Positions 36,525 through 45,836 are shown, numbered from the stretch's first letter. The stretch is 64,000 nucleotides of DNA from Paenibacillus sp. FSL M7-0420 (GCF_038002345.1 NZ_JBBOCJ010000001.1:5084001-5148000), one strand, 5' to 3'. Made by a program: numbers and translations. The notes: a model not told the origin generated them from the sequence alone.

Positions 36525-37916
36525 TCATTTAAATCTCAGCACCTCTTCCATCTTCTTCAGCTTTCTGTAGATTACCGACCGGTCAACGTTCAGGCGCTTG
36601 GCTGCCTCCGTCCCGTTACCGGCACAATCCTGCAGCACTTTTTTGATATAATGGCCCTCTGCTACAGCAGTGAAATCCTTCAGACTTGCGAGCTGATGCT
36701 TATTCTTCTCAATGAAGTGGTCGAGGGAGAACCAGTCGCCAATCTGCTCCTCTTCCTGTACGCTCTGGCCCACATGCTCGGTCACCACCAGCCGCTCGAT
36801 GTAATTCCTTAATTCTCTAACATTCCCATGCCAGGGCTGGTTCAGCATCTTATCGAATTCTTCGGCACTCAGCACATATTTCTTGCCGTACATCTCATTG
36901 AAGCTGGTGATGAAGCTGGAGATTAACCCTACCAGGTCCAGCTTCCGGTTGCGCAGCGGCGGAATATGAATCGGAATCACATTAATCCGGTAATACAGAT
37001 CTTCGCGGAACAGCCCCTTTTTGACCAGACTCCACAGATCCCGGTTGGTAGCTGCAATCACGCGGCAATGGACCGGAATATTGGTAATGCCGCCCACGCG
37101 TCTCACTTCATTATTTTCAAGCACCCGCAATAATTTGGCCTGCATCTCCATCGGCAGATCTGCAATCTCATCCAGGAACAGCACTCCGCCGCTCGCAATT
37201 TCGATCATACCCGCCTTGACCTCGGTCTGACCTTCAAGGACGCCCTTCTCGTACCCGAACAATTCGTATTCGAATAGAGCCGGAGCAATCGCAGCGCAGT
37301 TAATCGGAATGAACGGCCCCTTCCACTTCTCGCTCTTCAGATGGATATACTTGGCGATCACCTCTTTGCCCGTCCCGGATTCGCCGTAGATCAGCACCTT
37401 GCTGTCGTAAGAAGCAATCTGGTTGCACACCTTGATAATCTGCTTCATCGCCAGACTCTCGGCCACGATTCCCTTCTTCTTCTCTGCGGCAGCACCGCCT
37501 AACTGCTTATGGATCTGCTGGGCCACTGGCACATTCGCTTCATAATAATTATGCTCCTGGCTGAATTCATTGGAGGTGGTAACTACCAGCTGTACCTCCC
37601 CGTCCTTATCCAGAATGGGAATCGCCGACGAGAACACATGGAAGCCTCTGGAGGTATTGACGGTATTGGTTACCTTTTGCTTCGTCGCAATAGCCTCCAT
37701 CGTGATGGAATGACTGTAATAGCCCGCCTTCACCAGATCCTGGACGTTCGCCTTGAGCAGCTCCTCCAGATGGATGCCGATGGTTAGAGCGGTGAATTCA
37801 TTGGAAATCAGGATATTCCCGTTCTGATCGGTAACAAATAACGTTGACGGATATTCTTCCACGAATTCGTCGAGCGCGGGTTTCCCTGTATTTTTGTTTT
37901 TTTTGGTCACATTCAT
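36525..37916 (-). CDS. sigma54-type AAA+ activator with PAS domain and degenerate GAFTGA
   Basis: 463 residues. PAS domain about 15-120, AAA+ domain about 150-380 with Walker A GESGTGKE (178-185), Walker B GGVLFLDEI and the Arg finger region REDLYYRINVIPI, then a Fis-type HTH (GNGTEAAKRLNVDRSVIYRK). Where sigma54 activators have GAFTGA, this protein has GVLEGQ (225-230). That loop contacts sigma54, and its Thr is normally essential. It may therefore not activate sigma54 in the usual way, perhaps acting as a TyrR-like sigma-A regulator. It is last in an operon-like run with a FabK-like flavoprotein, MFS carrier and CoA-transferase, so it probably controls acid catabolism. Confidence 0.9.
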   Translation of the reverse strand: MNVTKKNKNTGKPALDEFVEEYPSTLFVTDQNGNILISNEFTALTIGIHLEELLKANVQDLVKAGYYSHSITMEAIATKQKVTNTVNTSRGFHVFSSAIPILDKDGEVQLVVTTSNEFSQEHNYYEANVPVAQQIHKQLGGAAAEKKKGIVAESLAMKQIIKVCNQIASYDSKVLIYGESGTGKEVIAKYIHLKSEKWKGPFIPINCAAIAPALFEYELFGYEKGVLEGQTEVKAGMIEIASGGVLFLDEIADLPMEMQAKLLRVLENNEVRRVGGITNIPVHCRVIAATNRDLWSLVKKGLFREDLYYRINVIPIHIPPLRNRKLDLVGLISSFITSFNEMYGKKYVLSAEEFDKMLNQPWHGNVRELRNYIERLVVTEHVGQSVQEEEQIGDWFSLDHFIEKNKHQLASLKDFTAVAEGHYIKKVLQDCAGNGTEAAKRLNVDRSVIYRKLKKMEEVLRFK

Positions 37917-38020
37917 CAGTCCTATACCATAATATGAACGCTTACATTCCGGCTAGACAAAAAGCCAAACAGCATCATTATTTAAATGATACCACTTGGC
38001 TAATGCAGATCAAACTTTAA

Positions 38021-38974
38021 TTAAGCATGAACTACGGATTCAAAGGTTACTTTCCCCATCTTCTCCATCACTTCCTGCGCCTCAGCGAACATGGTGGTGA
38101 TCATCTCTTCCACGGTGGTAATCTTGTTGACCATCCCGCAGATCTGTCCGGCCATAACGGAGCCGGTATCGGTATCTCCTTCAAATACGGCTCTGCGCAG
38201 GGAACCCAGGCTTAAGCTCTCCAGCTCTTCGCGCGAAGCCTTCTCATTCTCCATTCTGAGGAACTCGGCAATCATGCTGTTCTTGATGCTTCTTACCGGA
38301 CCGCCAAGGCTGCGGCCAGTTACGGTTGTGCTGGTATCATCTGCGTTGATAACCGCCAGCTTGAAATTCTCGTGTGTCGGGCATTCCACGGTCGCGAGGA
38401 ACCGGGTTCCAACCTGAACCCCTTGCGCTCCGAGTGCAAAAGCAGCGGCAATCCCGCGTCCATCGGCAATCCCGCCGGCGCCAATTACCGGAATGGATAC
38501 CGCACTGGCGACTTGTGGAAGCAGAGCCATGGTTGTAGTCTCACCCACATGTCCGCCCGCCTCGGTTCCCTCGGCTACAATCGCATCCACACCGAGCGCT
38601 TCCATTTTCTTGGCGATTTTGACGGAAGGGACTACCGGAATAACGATAATGCCATGTTCCTTCAGAATGGGCATATATGGAGCCGGTGTACCTGCGCCTG
38701 TAGTTACAATCCTCACGCCTTCTTCAATAATAACCTGGATCAGCTCAGGGATATTGTTCATCATCAGCATCAGGTTGACGGCAAAAGGCTTGTCAGTGCT
38801 TGCTTTGGCCTTGCGGATCTCGTCACGGAGCCGGTCGGCGGTGAAGCCGCCTGAGCCGATAATACCCAGCCCGCCCGCATTGGACACAGCGCCTACCAGC
38901 GGAGACACAGCAATCTGAGCCATACCGCCCTGGAAAATCGGATATTTAATTCCTAACAGTTGTGTAATCGACAT
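38021..38974 (-). CDS. FMN-dependent FabK-type enoyl-ACP reductase / nitronate monooxygenase
   Basis: 317 residues, TIM-barrel flavoprotein. PIFQGGMAQIAVSPLVGAVS, AVNLMLMMNNI, EGTEAGGHVG and IGAGGIADGRGIAAAFALGA are the FMN and active-site segments; the layout follows pneumococcal FabK closely. Start at 38974, 8 nt after GGAGG. Whether it works in fatty-acid synthesis or oxidises nitronates is not settled by sequence; standing beside a CoA-transferase and a carboxylate carrier, a catabolic or detoxifying job is at least as likely. Confidence 0.85.
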   Translation of the reverse strand: MSITQLLGIKYPIFQGGMAQIAVSPLVGAVSNAGGLGIIGSGGFTADRLRDEIRKAKASTDKPFAVNLMLMMNNIPELIQVIIEEGVRIVTTGAGTPAPYMPILKEHGIIVIPVVPSVKIAKKMEALGVDAIVAEGTEAGGHVGETTTMALLPQVASAVSIPVIGAGGIADGRGIAAAFALGAQGVQVGTRFLATVECPTHENFKLAVINADDTSTTVTGRSLGGPVRSIKNSMIAEFLRMENEKASREELESLSLGSLRRAVFEGDTDTGSVMAGQICGMVNKITTVEEMITTMFAEAQEVMEKMGKVTFESVVHA

Positions 38975-39009
38975 TATAATTACCTCCATATAATAAAATA
39001 ATTTGGTCT

Positions 39010-39170
39010 TGAAGCTTATCCGGCGCTGCGGTAAAATTTGAACTTCCGGCCGCTGTTGTCAACAGATTTCTTTAACTTAATCCGCTTTTCGCGGTTGAAA
39101 TCCGTTGACAAAGGCGGACGCTATCGCTCCTACAGTTTCAAATTTCCCCTCCGCTTCTTTTTGCTTTTCG
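39010..39170 (-). repeat. nested-palindrome dispersed element, copy 1
   Basis: A sequence of about 150 bp containing ACTTCCGGCCGCTG, AGATTTCTT, CGGTTGAAATCC, GGCGGACGCTATCGCTCC and TTTCCCCTCCGC. Outer arms (AAATTTGAA...TTTCAAATTT) and inner arms (CCGC...GCGG, TTGTCAACAG...CTGTTGACAA-like) nest into a long hairpin. Other copies: 42301-42500, 61671-61815 and a remnant at 59858-59890. All lie between genes and in the same orientation. It fills the gap between the MFS and FabK-like genes. Confidence 0.75.
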
Positions 39171-39202
39171 TATAAATCTTAAATGCTTCTTATACAACTA
39201 TT

Positions 39203-40438
39203 TTAAGCCGCCTTAGCCACTTCCGGCTCGGGCTTCTGCTTCTCCATCGCTTTGTAGACGAAGGTTAGGGCGAAGCCGACCAGGGAGATGACCAGCGCAA
39301 TGTAAAAGGCGTTCGTGAAGTTGCCGTCATTGGCTGCTGCCACACTGCCGGCAATTCTCGGGCCGAAGAACGCGGCTCCCGAGTAGCCGATGAAGGTCAC
39401 CCCGTAGTTCACACCGTAATATTTCATGCCGAACTTCTCACCGACAATGGACGGGAAGATGCCCATCGTTCCGCCGAAGCATAAGCCGATCCCGGCAATG
39501 GCGACAGCAAATCCGGCTACAGAAGATGATAGAGCAATCGTAAGCATCATCGCCGCAATGACGAGATAAATCATGAGCAGGCATTTCACGCGGCCGATTC
39601 TATCGGACACTGCGCCCCAGAATACACGGCCAAGACAGTTGCTCAGCGAGTACAAGCTTACGTAGAGTGCTGCTGCTGCTGCGGTTAAGCCGAACATTTT
39701 CTGACCGATGACGGAGGCATTTGCGGTTACCATCATACCAGACAGCGCGCCGATCAGGAACAGGCAGGCAATCACATAGAACAACGGCTTCTTGATCATT
39801 TCATGCCATGGTACATTCACTCCCGCCTTGGCTGCTCCGGTTACAGGAGGGGTCCAGCCTTCAGGAGCATAACCCGCCGGGGCAGGTCTGACGAGCAGGC
39901 CAAGACCCAGAATAATCACCAGGAAAGCTACGCCGAGCGTAATTAGAGCAGATTGTACACCATTGCTGGTGATTAAGGCATTAGCGATAGGAGCAATAGC
40001 GATGGTGCCGCCGCCATATCCGGCTGTAACAATCCCTGCTGCCAGACCTCTTTTATCCGGAAAGAGCTTCACGCTGTTGCCAATGGTCGAGGAATATACG
40101 ATTCCCTGGCCAATGCCGGTAATGACACCATAGGTGATATACAGCATCCAAGGTGCAGTAGCCAGGCCGGAGAGAATGAAGCCAATCCCGAACATCGCAC
40201 CGCCGATGAAGACCGCCTTCCTCGCTCCCCCTTTATCCACCAGTTTACCGCCCAGGATCATCGGAATCGGGGAAATTGCTGCATTAATGGTAAAAGCAAT
40301 CATAATATCCGGCATGCTCACGCTGAAGACCTTCGTTAATGGCAGTGCGAAAATACTGAAAGCATAAATGGCGCCTACACAGATATTAATGATCGTTGAT
40401 GCAATCAAGATCCTCCAGCGGTTCAACTGTACGTTCAT
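39203..40438 (-). CDS. OFA-family MFS carboxylate carrier
   Basis: 411 residues, twelve predicted membrane helices. N-terminus RWRILIASTIINICVGAIYA followed by FSIFALPLTKVF matches the oxalate:formate antiporter family (OxlT/YhjX-like), which move small carboxylates such as oxalate, formate, lactate or pyruvate. Loop 2-3 motif GGKLVDKGGARKAVFIG is the MFS A-type motif. It follows the CoA-transferase by 56 bp, so it may import that enzyme's acid substrate. Confidence 0.9.
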   Translation of the reverse strand: MNVQLNRWRILIASTIINICVGAIYAFSIFALPLTKVFSVSMPDIMIAFTINAAISPIPMILGGKLVDKGGARKAVFIGGAMFGIGFILSGLATAPWMLYITYGVITGIGQGIVYSSTIGNSVKLFPDKRGLAAGIVTAGYGGGTIAIAPIANALITSNGVQSALITLGVAFLVIILGLGLLVRPAPAGYAPEGWTPPVTGAAKAGVNVPWHEMIKKPLFYVIACLFLIGALSGMMVTANASVIGQKMFGLTAAAAALYVSLYSLSNCLGRVFWGAVSDRIGRVKCLLMIYLVIAAMMLTIALSSSVAGFAVAIAGIGLCFGGTMGIFPSIVGEKFGMKYYGVNYGVTFIGYSGAAFFGPRIAGSVAAANDGNFTNAFYIALVISLVGFALTFVYKAMEKQKPEPEVAKAA

Positions 40439-40494
40439 GGTATCATCCCTTTTTTAGTTAGTTGTATAAGTTCAGCTTACGGTGCTTACATTGA

Positions 40495-42078
40495 CTACAC
40501 TTCCTGCAGCACCCGGTTCTTATCTGCGATCATCGACTTCAGCTTGCCCCAGTTCTCCTGGAACATGGCCGCGTCCATCTCCTTCAGGTCCGGTAAAATG
40601 ACCGGCTTGAAGTCCATCTGATCCAGAATCTCTGTCTGCAGGTCGATGCCTGGCGCGATTTCGGTTAAGGTCATTTTACCGTTCAGCAGTTCAAAGACGG
40701 CGCGTTCCGTCACATACACAACCGGCTGCTGTACCTTGGCGGCATAGGATCCGCTGAAGGTGATCTGCTGTACCTTTTTGATGAATTTCTTGGCTTTGCC
40801 CTCTTGAACGATGTGCAACTTGCCGTTCTCTACCTTAATCTGCAGCCCGCCCGCTGTAAAAGTACCCGCGAACACCAGCTTCTTCGCCGCCTGAGAGATA
40901 TTGATGAATCCGCCGCAGCCCGCTACCCGTGTGCCGAATTTGCTGACATTGACGTTCCCCGACTCATCCGTCTGGGCCAGGCCAAGGACGGACAGGTCAA
41001 TGCCGCCGCCGTCATAGAAATCGAACTGGGCATCATGATCTACAATCGCCTCGGAGTTGTACGCATGGCCGAAGTCCTTCAGCCCTGCGGGAACCCCGCC
41101 GATCGAGCCTGCCTCTGTCGTCAGAATGAGCTGGTCGTCTACGCCCTCTTCAGCCGCAATGTTCGCTACATTCACCGGGATGCCGACTCCGAGATTCAGA
41201 ATGGTATTCGGCTGAAGCTCTACGGCTGTGCGGCGGGAGATGATTTTGCGCTCATCCAGCGGCAGGATTTCAATCGAATCCACCGGCACTTTGACATGAC
41301 CGGAGAAGGCCGGATTGTACTGTGTATTCTCGGTCTGGTAATGATTCTCCGGGGTGGACACGACGAGGTAATCTACCAGAATGCCCGGAACCTTCACATC
41401 CTTCGGATGGAGCGTGCCGTTCTTGGCTACGGTCTCTACCTGGGCGATCACGATGCCTCCGGAGTTGCGGACCGCTTGGGCGATCGGCAGAACCTCCATG
41501 TGCAGGCCTTCTTTTTCCAAGGTGAGATTGCCGTTCTCGTCCGCTACGGTTCCACGGATCAGGGCGATCTGAATCGGGAAGGCCTTGTAGAACAGCCACT
41601 CTTCACCTTCAAGTTCAATCACCTTCACAATGTCCTCCTTGGTGGACGGGGACATCTTGCCGCCCTCAACGCGGGGATCAACGAAGGTCTCCATACCCAC
41701 CTTGGTAATCACACCCGGGCGCTTGGCGGCAATCTCCCGGTAGAGCTGGGTAATCACACCCTGAGGCAGGTTGTAGGCTTCGCATTTATCCTCTTCAATC
41801 AGCTTAGCTAGCCCGGGGGAAGCGATGGCGATACCGCCAATCCAGCGTTTGATGAGGCCTTCATGTCCCAGGTGGCTCATGCCCTTATCGCGGCGGTTGC
41901 CGACTGCGCTGGCATGCATTACGGTCAGATTCTTCGGTTCGCCGGTCTTCACGAAGCGCTCTTCAATGGCGATCCCCATCTCTTCTGCCCAGCAGGATAA
42001 TCCGAATCCGCTTGCTGCTACGGTATCCCCGTCCTTGATAAGTTCCGCTGCTTTGGCTGCTGAAATTACTTTTGTCAT
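40495..42078 (-). CDS. acyl-CoA:carboxylate CoA-transferase, fused alpha and beta parts
   Basis: 527 residues, a single chain holding both halves of a family I CoA-transferase (propionate CoA-transferase/YdiF type). N-terminal half MTKVISAAKAAELIKDGDTV; catalytic glutamate Glu322 in TTEAGSIGGVPAG; oxyanion GGFINISQAAKKLVFAG. It moves CoA between short acids such as acetate, propionate or acetoacetate. First gene of the operon with MFS carrier, FabK-like protein and the regulator. A sigma-A promoter, a palindrome and a direct repeat lie upstream. Confidence 0.92.
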   Translation of the reverse strand: MTKVISAAKAAELIKDGDTVAASGFGLSCWAEEMGIAIEERFVKTGEPKNLTVMHASAVGNRRDKGMSHLGHEGLIKRWIGGIAIASPGLAKLIEEDKCEAYNLPQGVITQLYREIAAKRPGVITKVGMETFVDPRVEGGKMSPSTKEDIVKVIELEGEEWLFYKAFPIQIALIRGTVADENGNLTLEKEGLHMEVLPIAQAVRNSGGIVIAQVETVAKNGTLHPKDVKVPGILVDYLVVSTPENHYQTENTQYNPAFSGHVKVPVDSIEILPLDERKIISRRTAVELQPNTILNLGVGIPVNVANIAAEEGVDDQLILTTEAGSIGGVPAGLKDFGHAYNSEAIVDHDAQFDFYDGGGIDLSVLGLAQTDESGNVNVSKFGTRVAGCGGFINISQAAKKLVFAGTFTAGGLQIKVENGKLHIVQEGKAKKFIKKVQQITFSGSYAAKVQQPVVYVTERAVFELLNGKMTLTEIAPGIDLQTEILDQMDFKPVILPDLKEMDAAMFQENWGKLKSMIADKNRVLQEV

Positions 42079-42139
42079 TTCATCTGCTCCTCTTTATGTG
42101 AATTATTTCACTACAGTTGTTAAAAAAATAATGGCCCTT

Positions 42140-42174
42140 CTGTGTGTCTCCTAATTGCTGCTCTGTGTGTCTCA
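42140..42174. repeat. 12-bp direct repeat in the CoA-transferase leader
   Basis: TCTGTGTGTCTC occurs at 42140-42151 and 42163-42174, 23 bp apart, about two helical turns. It lies between the -10 and the start codon of the CoA-transferase. Possible binding site or leader element. Confidence 0.55.
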
Positions 42175-42203
42175 ATTTCCTTGTGAAAGTTTTCTCAAGG
42201 TCA

Positions 42204-42258
42204 TCGTAATACAGAAAAAAAGACCGGTCAATAGCTCCAAAATGCCTTGAATTCAAGG
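42204..42258 (-). promoter_or_regulatory. sigma-A promoter and palindrome of the CoA-transferase operon
   Basis: On the minus strand TTGACC (42232-42227) and TACGAT (42209-42204) are 17 bp apart. Just upstream of the -35 is the perfect palindrome CCTTGAATTCAAGG (42245-42258), a good activator site. No sigma54 -24/-12 pair (GG and GC, 12 bp apart with context) was recognised here, in line with the regulator's missing GAFTGA. Confidence 0.6.
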
Positions 42259-42300
42259 TATTTTTCTGTTGTTTTTTTGCGACTGGCTTGTTTGAACTCA

Positions 42301-42500
42301 AAGCTTGGTCGTCGCTGCGGTGAACATTTGGACTTCCGGCCGCTGCCCGCCACCAGATTTCTTGATTTTTACCGCTAATAGCGGTTGAAATCCGGTAACA
42401 GCTGATGCTTCCGATGCTAGCTTTCCTATGGAAAGCTTTCAGGCGGACGCTACCGCTCCTCCAGTTCCAAATTTCCCCTCCGCTTCTTTTTGCTTTTCGT
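42301..42500 (-). repeat. nested-palindrome dispersed element, copy 2 with insert
   Basis: Shares with copy 1 GACTTCCGGCCGCTG, AGATTTCTTGATTT, GCGGTTGAAATCC, GGCGGACGCTACCGCTCC and CAAATTTCCCCTCCGC. About 38 bp containing AGCTTTCC/GGAAAGCT are inserted between the inner arm and the GGCGG block. It lies in the divergent gap 42079-42831 upstream of the CoA-transferase promoter and the sugar kinase. Confidence 0.75.
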
Positions 42501-42766
42501 TAATTTCTTTAGTGCTTCATCTGTATTCCCGCGGGGTCTGTGAGTCGCAAAAAAACCACACTTTTTTTCTCCATCCGGGTTGGCTGGGTATGAAATCAAG
42601 CGTTCCATGACATATCCTGCCCGGCGGATCAGACAAAGTGTTGGAGATGAGACTTCAAGACATTTTAGCGCGGCCAAAAAAAATAAAATATTTTTCTTGC
42701 GGAGGGCTAATTGCAGATTTGCAACAGCGGATCAGGGAATTAACGGTTCAAAAAGGACCAACAGGG

Positions 42767-42796
42767 TTGTACAATTTCCTTCGCATATGTTATATT
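42767..42796 (+). promoter_or_regulatory. probable promoter of the FGGY kinase
   Basis: TTGTAC and TATATT are 18 bp apart, 36 bp before the GTG start. TTGCAGATTTGCAA, a short inverted repeat at 42711-42724, lies upstream. Confidence 0.5.
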
Positions 42797-42831
42797 CTGG
42801 ACAATTTTAACTGGAGAGGGGAAGCGCTATT

Positions 42832-44457
42832 GTGGGGTATTCAGTTAAACAAGCGATTGTCCGGGGAGAAACGTCGCTTGGGATGGAGTTCGGGTCTACG
42901 CGAATCAAGGCTGTGCTGATGGATCACCACTTTGCACCGATTGCATCCGGTACGTATGAATGGGAGAATCGATTCCTCGGGGGGTACTGGACTTATGATC
43001 TCAGTGAAGTGATTCATGGGCTGCAAGCCGCCTATCAGCAATTACAGCAAGCGGTTCAGCAGACTTATGGCGTCACTCTGCAAACCGTCGGCTCTATAGG
43101 CTGCTCGGCCATGATGCAGGGATATATTGCGCTGGACCAGGCGGGAGAGCTGCTGGTTCCCTTCCGTACCTGGCGCAATGCTACTACTGGCGCAGCCGCA
43201 GCGGAGCTAAGCAGGTCATTCCAGTTCAAAATCCCCGAGCGCTGGAGTATCTCCCACTTGTATCAAGCTATTTTGAACGGTGAAGAGCATGTGGCCAGAA
43301 TAGATTATCTTACGACGCTATCGGGTTACGTTCACTTGCTGCTGACGGGCCGCAGGGCAATCGGGATCGGGGATGCCTCCGGGATGTTCCCCATCGATGA
43401 AGCAACGAAGCAGTACAATGAAGATATGGTGAAGCAGTTCACCACTCTAACTGCCGGCAGGGGTTATCCTTGGAAGCTGCAAGATATCCTGCCTACAGTA
43501 TATACGGCCGGTATGAATGCAGGAAATCTCAGTGAAGCAGGTGCCCGGCTGATCGACCCGTCAGGCCGTTTGCAGGCCGGTATTCCGCTATGCCCGCCGG
43601 AGGGCGATGCCGGAACAGGCATGGTTGCTACGAATAGTGTGAGGAAACGTACTGGCAATATTTCCGTGGGAACATCGGTCTTTGCCATGTTTGTACTGGA
43701 GAAGAATCTAAGTGTGGTCCACCCTGAGATTGATATTGTGAATACACCGGAAGGCAGCCCGGTTGCTATGGTTCTTGCCAATAACTGCTCCAGCGATCTG
43801 AATGCCTGGATCGGCTTATTCCGTGAATTCTATGAGGCCATGGGGAGAACGCCGGACAAGGATCAGTTATTCAGCGTTCTGCTGAATCAGGCATTGGAAG
43901 CGGATGCGGATGGCGGCGGGTTGCTAAGCTATGGTTACTATTCAGGCGAGAATATCACCGGACTTGCTGAGGGACGTCCGCTGTTCGTCCGTTCGCCGCA
44001 GAGCCGCTTCACGCTGGCTAACTTCATGAGAGCGCACCTGTATAGCGCCTTCGCTGCGTTAAGACTCGGTATGGAGATTCTGACCGGGCAGGAACGGGTA
44101 ACGATTGACCGTATTTCAGCGCATGGCGGATTGTTCCGCACCCCGCAGGTCGGACAGCGGATCTGTGCCGCTGCGCTGAACGTTCCCGTATCGGTCATGT
44201 CTACGGCTGGTGAGGGCGGCGCATGGGGAATAGCGGTTCTGGCCTCTTATATGATGCATAAGAAGCCGGATGAGAGTCTGGCGGATTACTTGGCCTCTAA
44301 GGTGTTCTGTCATGTGGAAGGACAGGAGGTATCGCCTGACCCTGCCGATGTGGACGGCTTTGCCCTCTATATGGAGCGTTACACCAAGGGGCTGCCCATC
44401 GAGCAGGCGGCGGTAGATCATTTACTGGAGAGCCGGAAGAGAGGAGATTTGGTATGA
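42832..44457 (+). CDS. FGGY-family sugar kinase
   Basis: 541 residues, a cytoplasmic ATP-dependent kinase of pentoses or related sugars. FGGY motifs: [16 protein letters not shown] (phosphate 1, with Glu instead of the usual Asp), [16 protein letters not shown], and [16 protein letters not shown] near the C-terminus, as in xylulokinase and ribulokinase relatives. GTG start at 42832 with GGAGAGGGG upstream. A downstream start codon overlaps the stop (ATGA) with its own GAGGAG site, yet the frame stops after 15 codons, so a partner gene appears to have been lost. Sugar unknown. Confidence 0.88.
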   Translation: MGYSVKQAIVRGETSLGMEFGSTRIKAVLMDHHFAPIASGTYEWENRFLGGYWTYDLSEVIHGLQAAYQQLQQAVQQTYGVTLQTVGSIGCSAMMQGYIALDQAGELLVPFRTWRNATTGAAAAELSRSFQFKIPERWSISHLYQAILNGEEHVARIDYLTTLSGYVHLLLTGRRAIGIGDASGMFPIDEATKQYNEDMVKQFTTLTAGRGYPWKLQDILPTVYTAGMNAGNLSEAGARLIDPSGRLQAGIPLCPPEGDAGTGMVATNSVRKRTGNISVGTSVFAMFVLEKNLSVVHPEIDIVNTPEGSPVAMVLANNCSSDLNAWIGLFREFYEAMGRTPDKDQLFSVLLNQALEADADGGGLLSYGYYSGENITGLAEGRPLFVRSPQSRFTLANFMRAHLYSAFAALRLGMEILTGQERVTIDRISAHGGLFRTPQVGQRICAAALNVPVSVMSTAGEGGAWGIAVLASYMMHKKPDESLADYLASKVFCHVEGQEVSPDPADVDGFALYMERYTKGLPIEQAAVDHLLESRKRGDLV

Positions 44458-44501
44458 AAATAATAAAGTACAGAGCTTCGGGCAATTACGTCTTGCAGTA
44501 G
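44454..44501 (+). pseudogene. 15-codon frame coupled to the kinase, remnant or leader
   Basis: ATG overlaps the kinase stop codon (ATGA) and follows GAGGAG by 7 nt, a full translation-coupled start. The frame [15 protein letters not shown] ends with TAG at 44499-44501. It looks like the first codons of a lost downstream gene, followed at once by a terminator. A real micro-protein is possible but unsupported. Confidence 0.35.
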
Positions 44502-44509
44502 TATAAAAA

Positions 44510-44550
44510 GCAGCCATCCTCCCGTAGAGGGGGATGGCTGCCTTTGATTT
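44510..44550 (+). terminator. terminator of the kinase transcript
   Basis: GCAGCCATCC and GGATGGCTGC form a perfect 10-bp stem with a 12-nt loop, followed by CTTTGATTT. Confidence 0.85.
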
Positions 44551-44659
44551 AAGCCGGGCTTGCGGCATAACTGGCCTGGGCCAGGCCCAGCATCATTTTG
44601 CCTTTGACTCTGCGGGATCTGCGCGGCATCATTTGTCTTTGATTCTGCACGATCTGCCC

Positions 44660-44839
44660 AGCGGACTGAGAGGCGCTTATTCCGCCAAAAAGCTGCTTTT
44701 TGCGCAAGTAACGGACTCCAGGGCCCTAATTGGTGGGAATTCAGCCGATTAACATCAGTTAGCGGGCGAATAAGTACATCTCAGTCCGGCAGACGGCGCA
44801 AAGTAGGCTTTTCCCAGAAATAACGGCCCTCCAGTCCGT
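44660..44839. repeat. nested inverted-repeat element with 50-bp period, second copy
   Basis: Motifs like AGCGGACTGAGAGGCGCTTA at 44660 and TAACGGACTCCAGGGCCCTA at 44709 are direct; GAATAAGTACATCTCAGTCC (44768) and AATAACGGCCCTCCAGTCC (near 44819) are inverted. Spacing is about 50 bp in each pair, as in 14684-14866. It fills most of the 44502-44991 gap; no gene is seen there. Confidence 0.65.
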
Positions 44840-44991
44840 CCGCCAGGTGCAGACCCCAGAGGGTGGGATGATAGAGGTATGTTGGCGGAACAGCGACAGG
44901 AGCAGTGAAACAGTGGCGGAACAATGGCGAAACAGCGGAACGCTAGTGGAACAACGGCCCATTCACTCAGACTCAGCATCCGCCCAATGCC

Positions 44992-45798
44992 TCACAAATA
45001 CACAAACGGCTCCCTGGCATCCACGAATGTAACCGGCAACCCGTCCACCAGCGGCGCCAGCCACCCGGCCATATACTTCATGCCCCATTCCTCGGAGCGC
45101 TCGTGACCGATCACGATCATCGCCTTGTTCAGGCCCAGCATGGCGGCATCATTCACATAAGCACATAAGGTCCACTCGGTAATGTCGCCGCAGACCATCA
45201 CATCCAGACCCTTCTCCTGCATCAGCTCCATCGGCATCTGCTCCCGGCCCAGGCCCAGACTGCCGCCGCCGACCAGAATACCGATACGTGAGCAGGGCGC
45301 CTCCGGGTTGCCGACGATCTGAATCACCTTCATCCCCAGCCGCTGCTTCAGGAAACCGGCCAGCTCACCAACTGTGGTCTCTTCGATCAGATACCCCCAG
45401 GCGTCCTTGTCGTCCAGCTTCTTATCCTCCCACTCCAGCTCATTCAGCAGTCCGTCATAGATCCGGTCCGTATCCGCCAGATGCATATGGTCATGGAAGC
45501 GCCAGATCGTAATGACGTGCTCCTCAATCAGCTTTTTCTTCGCCAGATATACCGGGTCCTGCTGCAGCCAGTCCAGCGAATCGCTTCCTGTAAAATAAGT
45601 CGGCTCATGGGTAATAATCAGGTTGGCTCCAATCGCAATGGCTTCCTTGATGACATCTACGGTAGCCATGAACGTAGTGACAATCCCAGTGACCTCCATC
45701 TCTTCACTGCCGCTCGCCAGCACATCACAGGTCTGCTCCAGCCTCCGTCCCCCGCAGCAATCGAGCAGAATCCGGTCAATGACCTCTTGCACGTTCAT
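44992..45798 (-). CDS. Nif3-like dinuclear metal protein
   Basis: 268 residues. Metal-binding signatures of the NIF3 family are present: ITHEPTYF, RFHDHMH and IGHERSEEWG at the usual places. The family forms hexameric rings with two metals per subunit; function is poorly known, often annotated as GTP cyclohydrolase type 1-like. It lies 38 bp after the second LplC-type permease on the same strand and so is probably the last gene of that operon, unusual for this family. Confidence 0.85.
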   Translation of the reverse strand: MNVQEVIDRILLDCCGGRRLEQTCDVLASGSEEMEVTGIVTTFMATVDVIKEAIAIGANLIITHEPTYFTGSDSLDWLQQDPVYLAKKKLIEEHVITIWRFHDHMHLADTDRIYDGLLNELEWEDKKLDDKDAWGYLIEETTVGELAGFLKQRLGMKVIQIVGNPEAPCSRIGILVGGGSLGLGREQMPMELMQEKGLDVMVCGDITEWTLCAYVNDAAMLGLNKAMIVIGHERSEEWGMKYMAGWLAPLVDGLPVTFVDAREPFVYL

Positions 45799-45836
45799 AC
45801 GCTCATTCTCCTTTTCATCTATTTATTGTCAGCCTG

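Noticed and set aside
40804..41811. 335-residue frame opposite the CoA-transferase
   Set aside because: Antisense shadow of a gene with clear catalytic motifs; no ribosome site.
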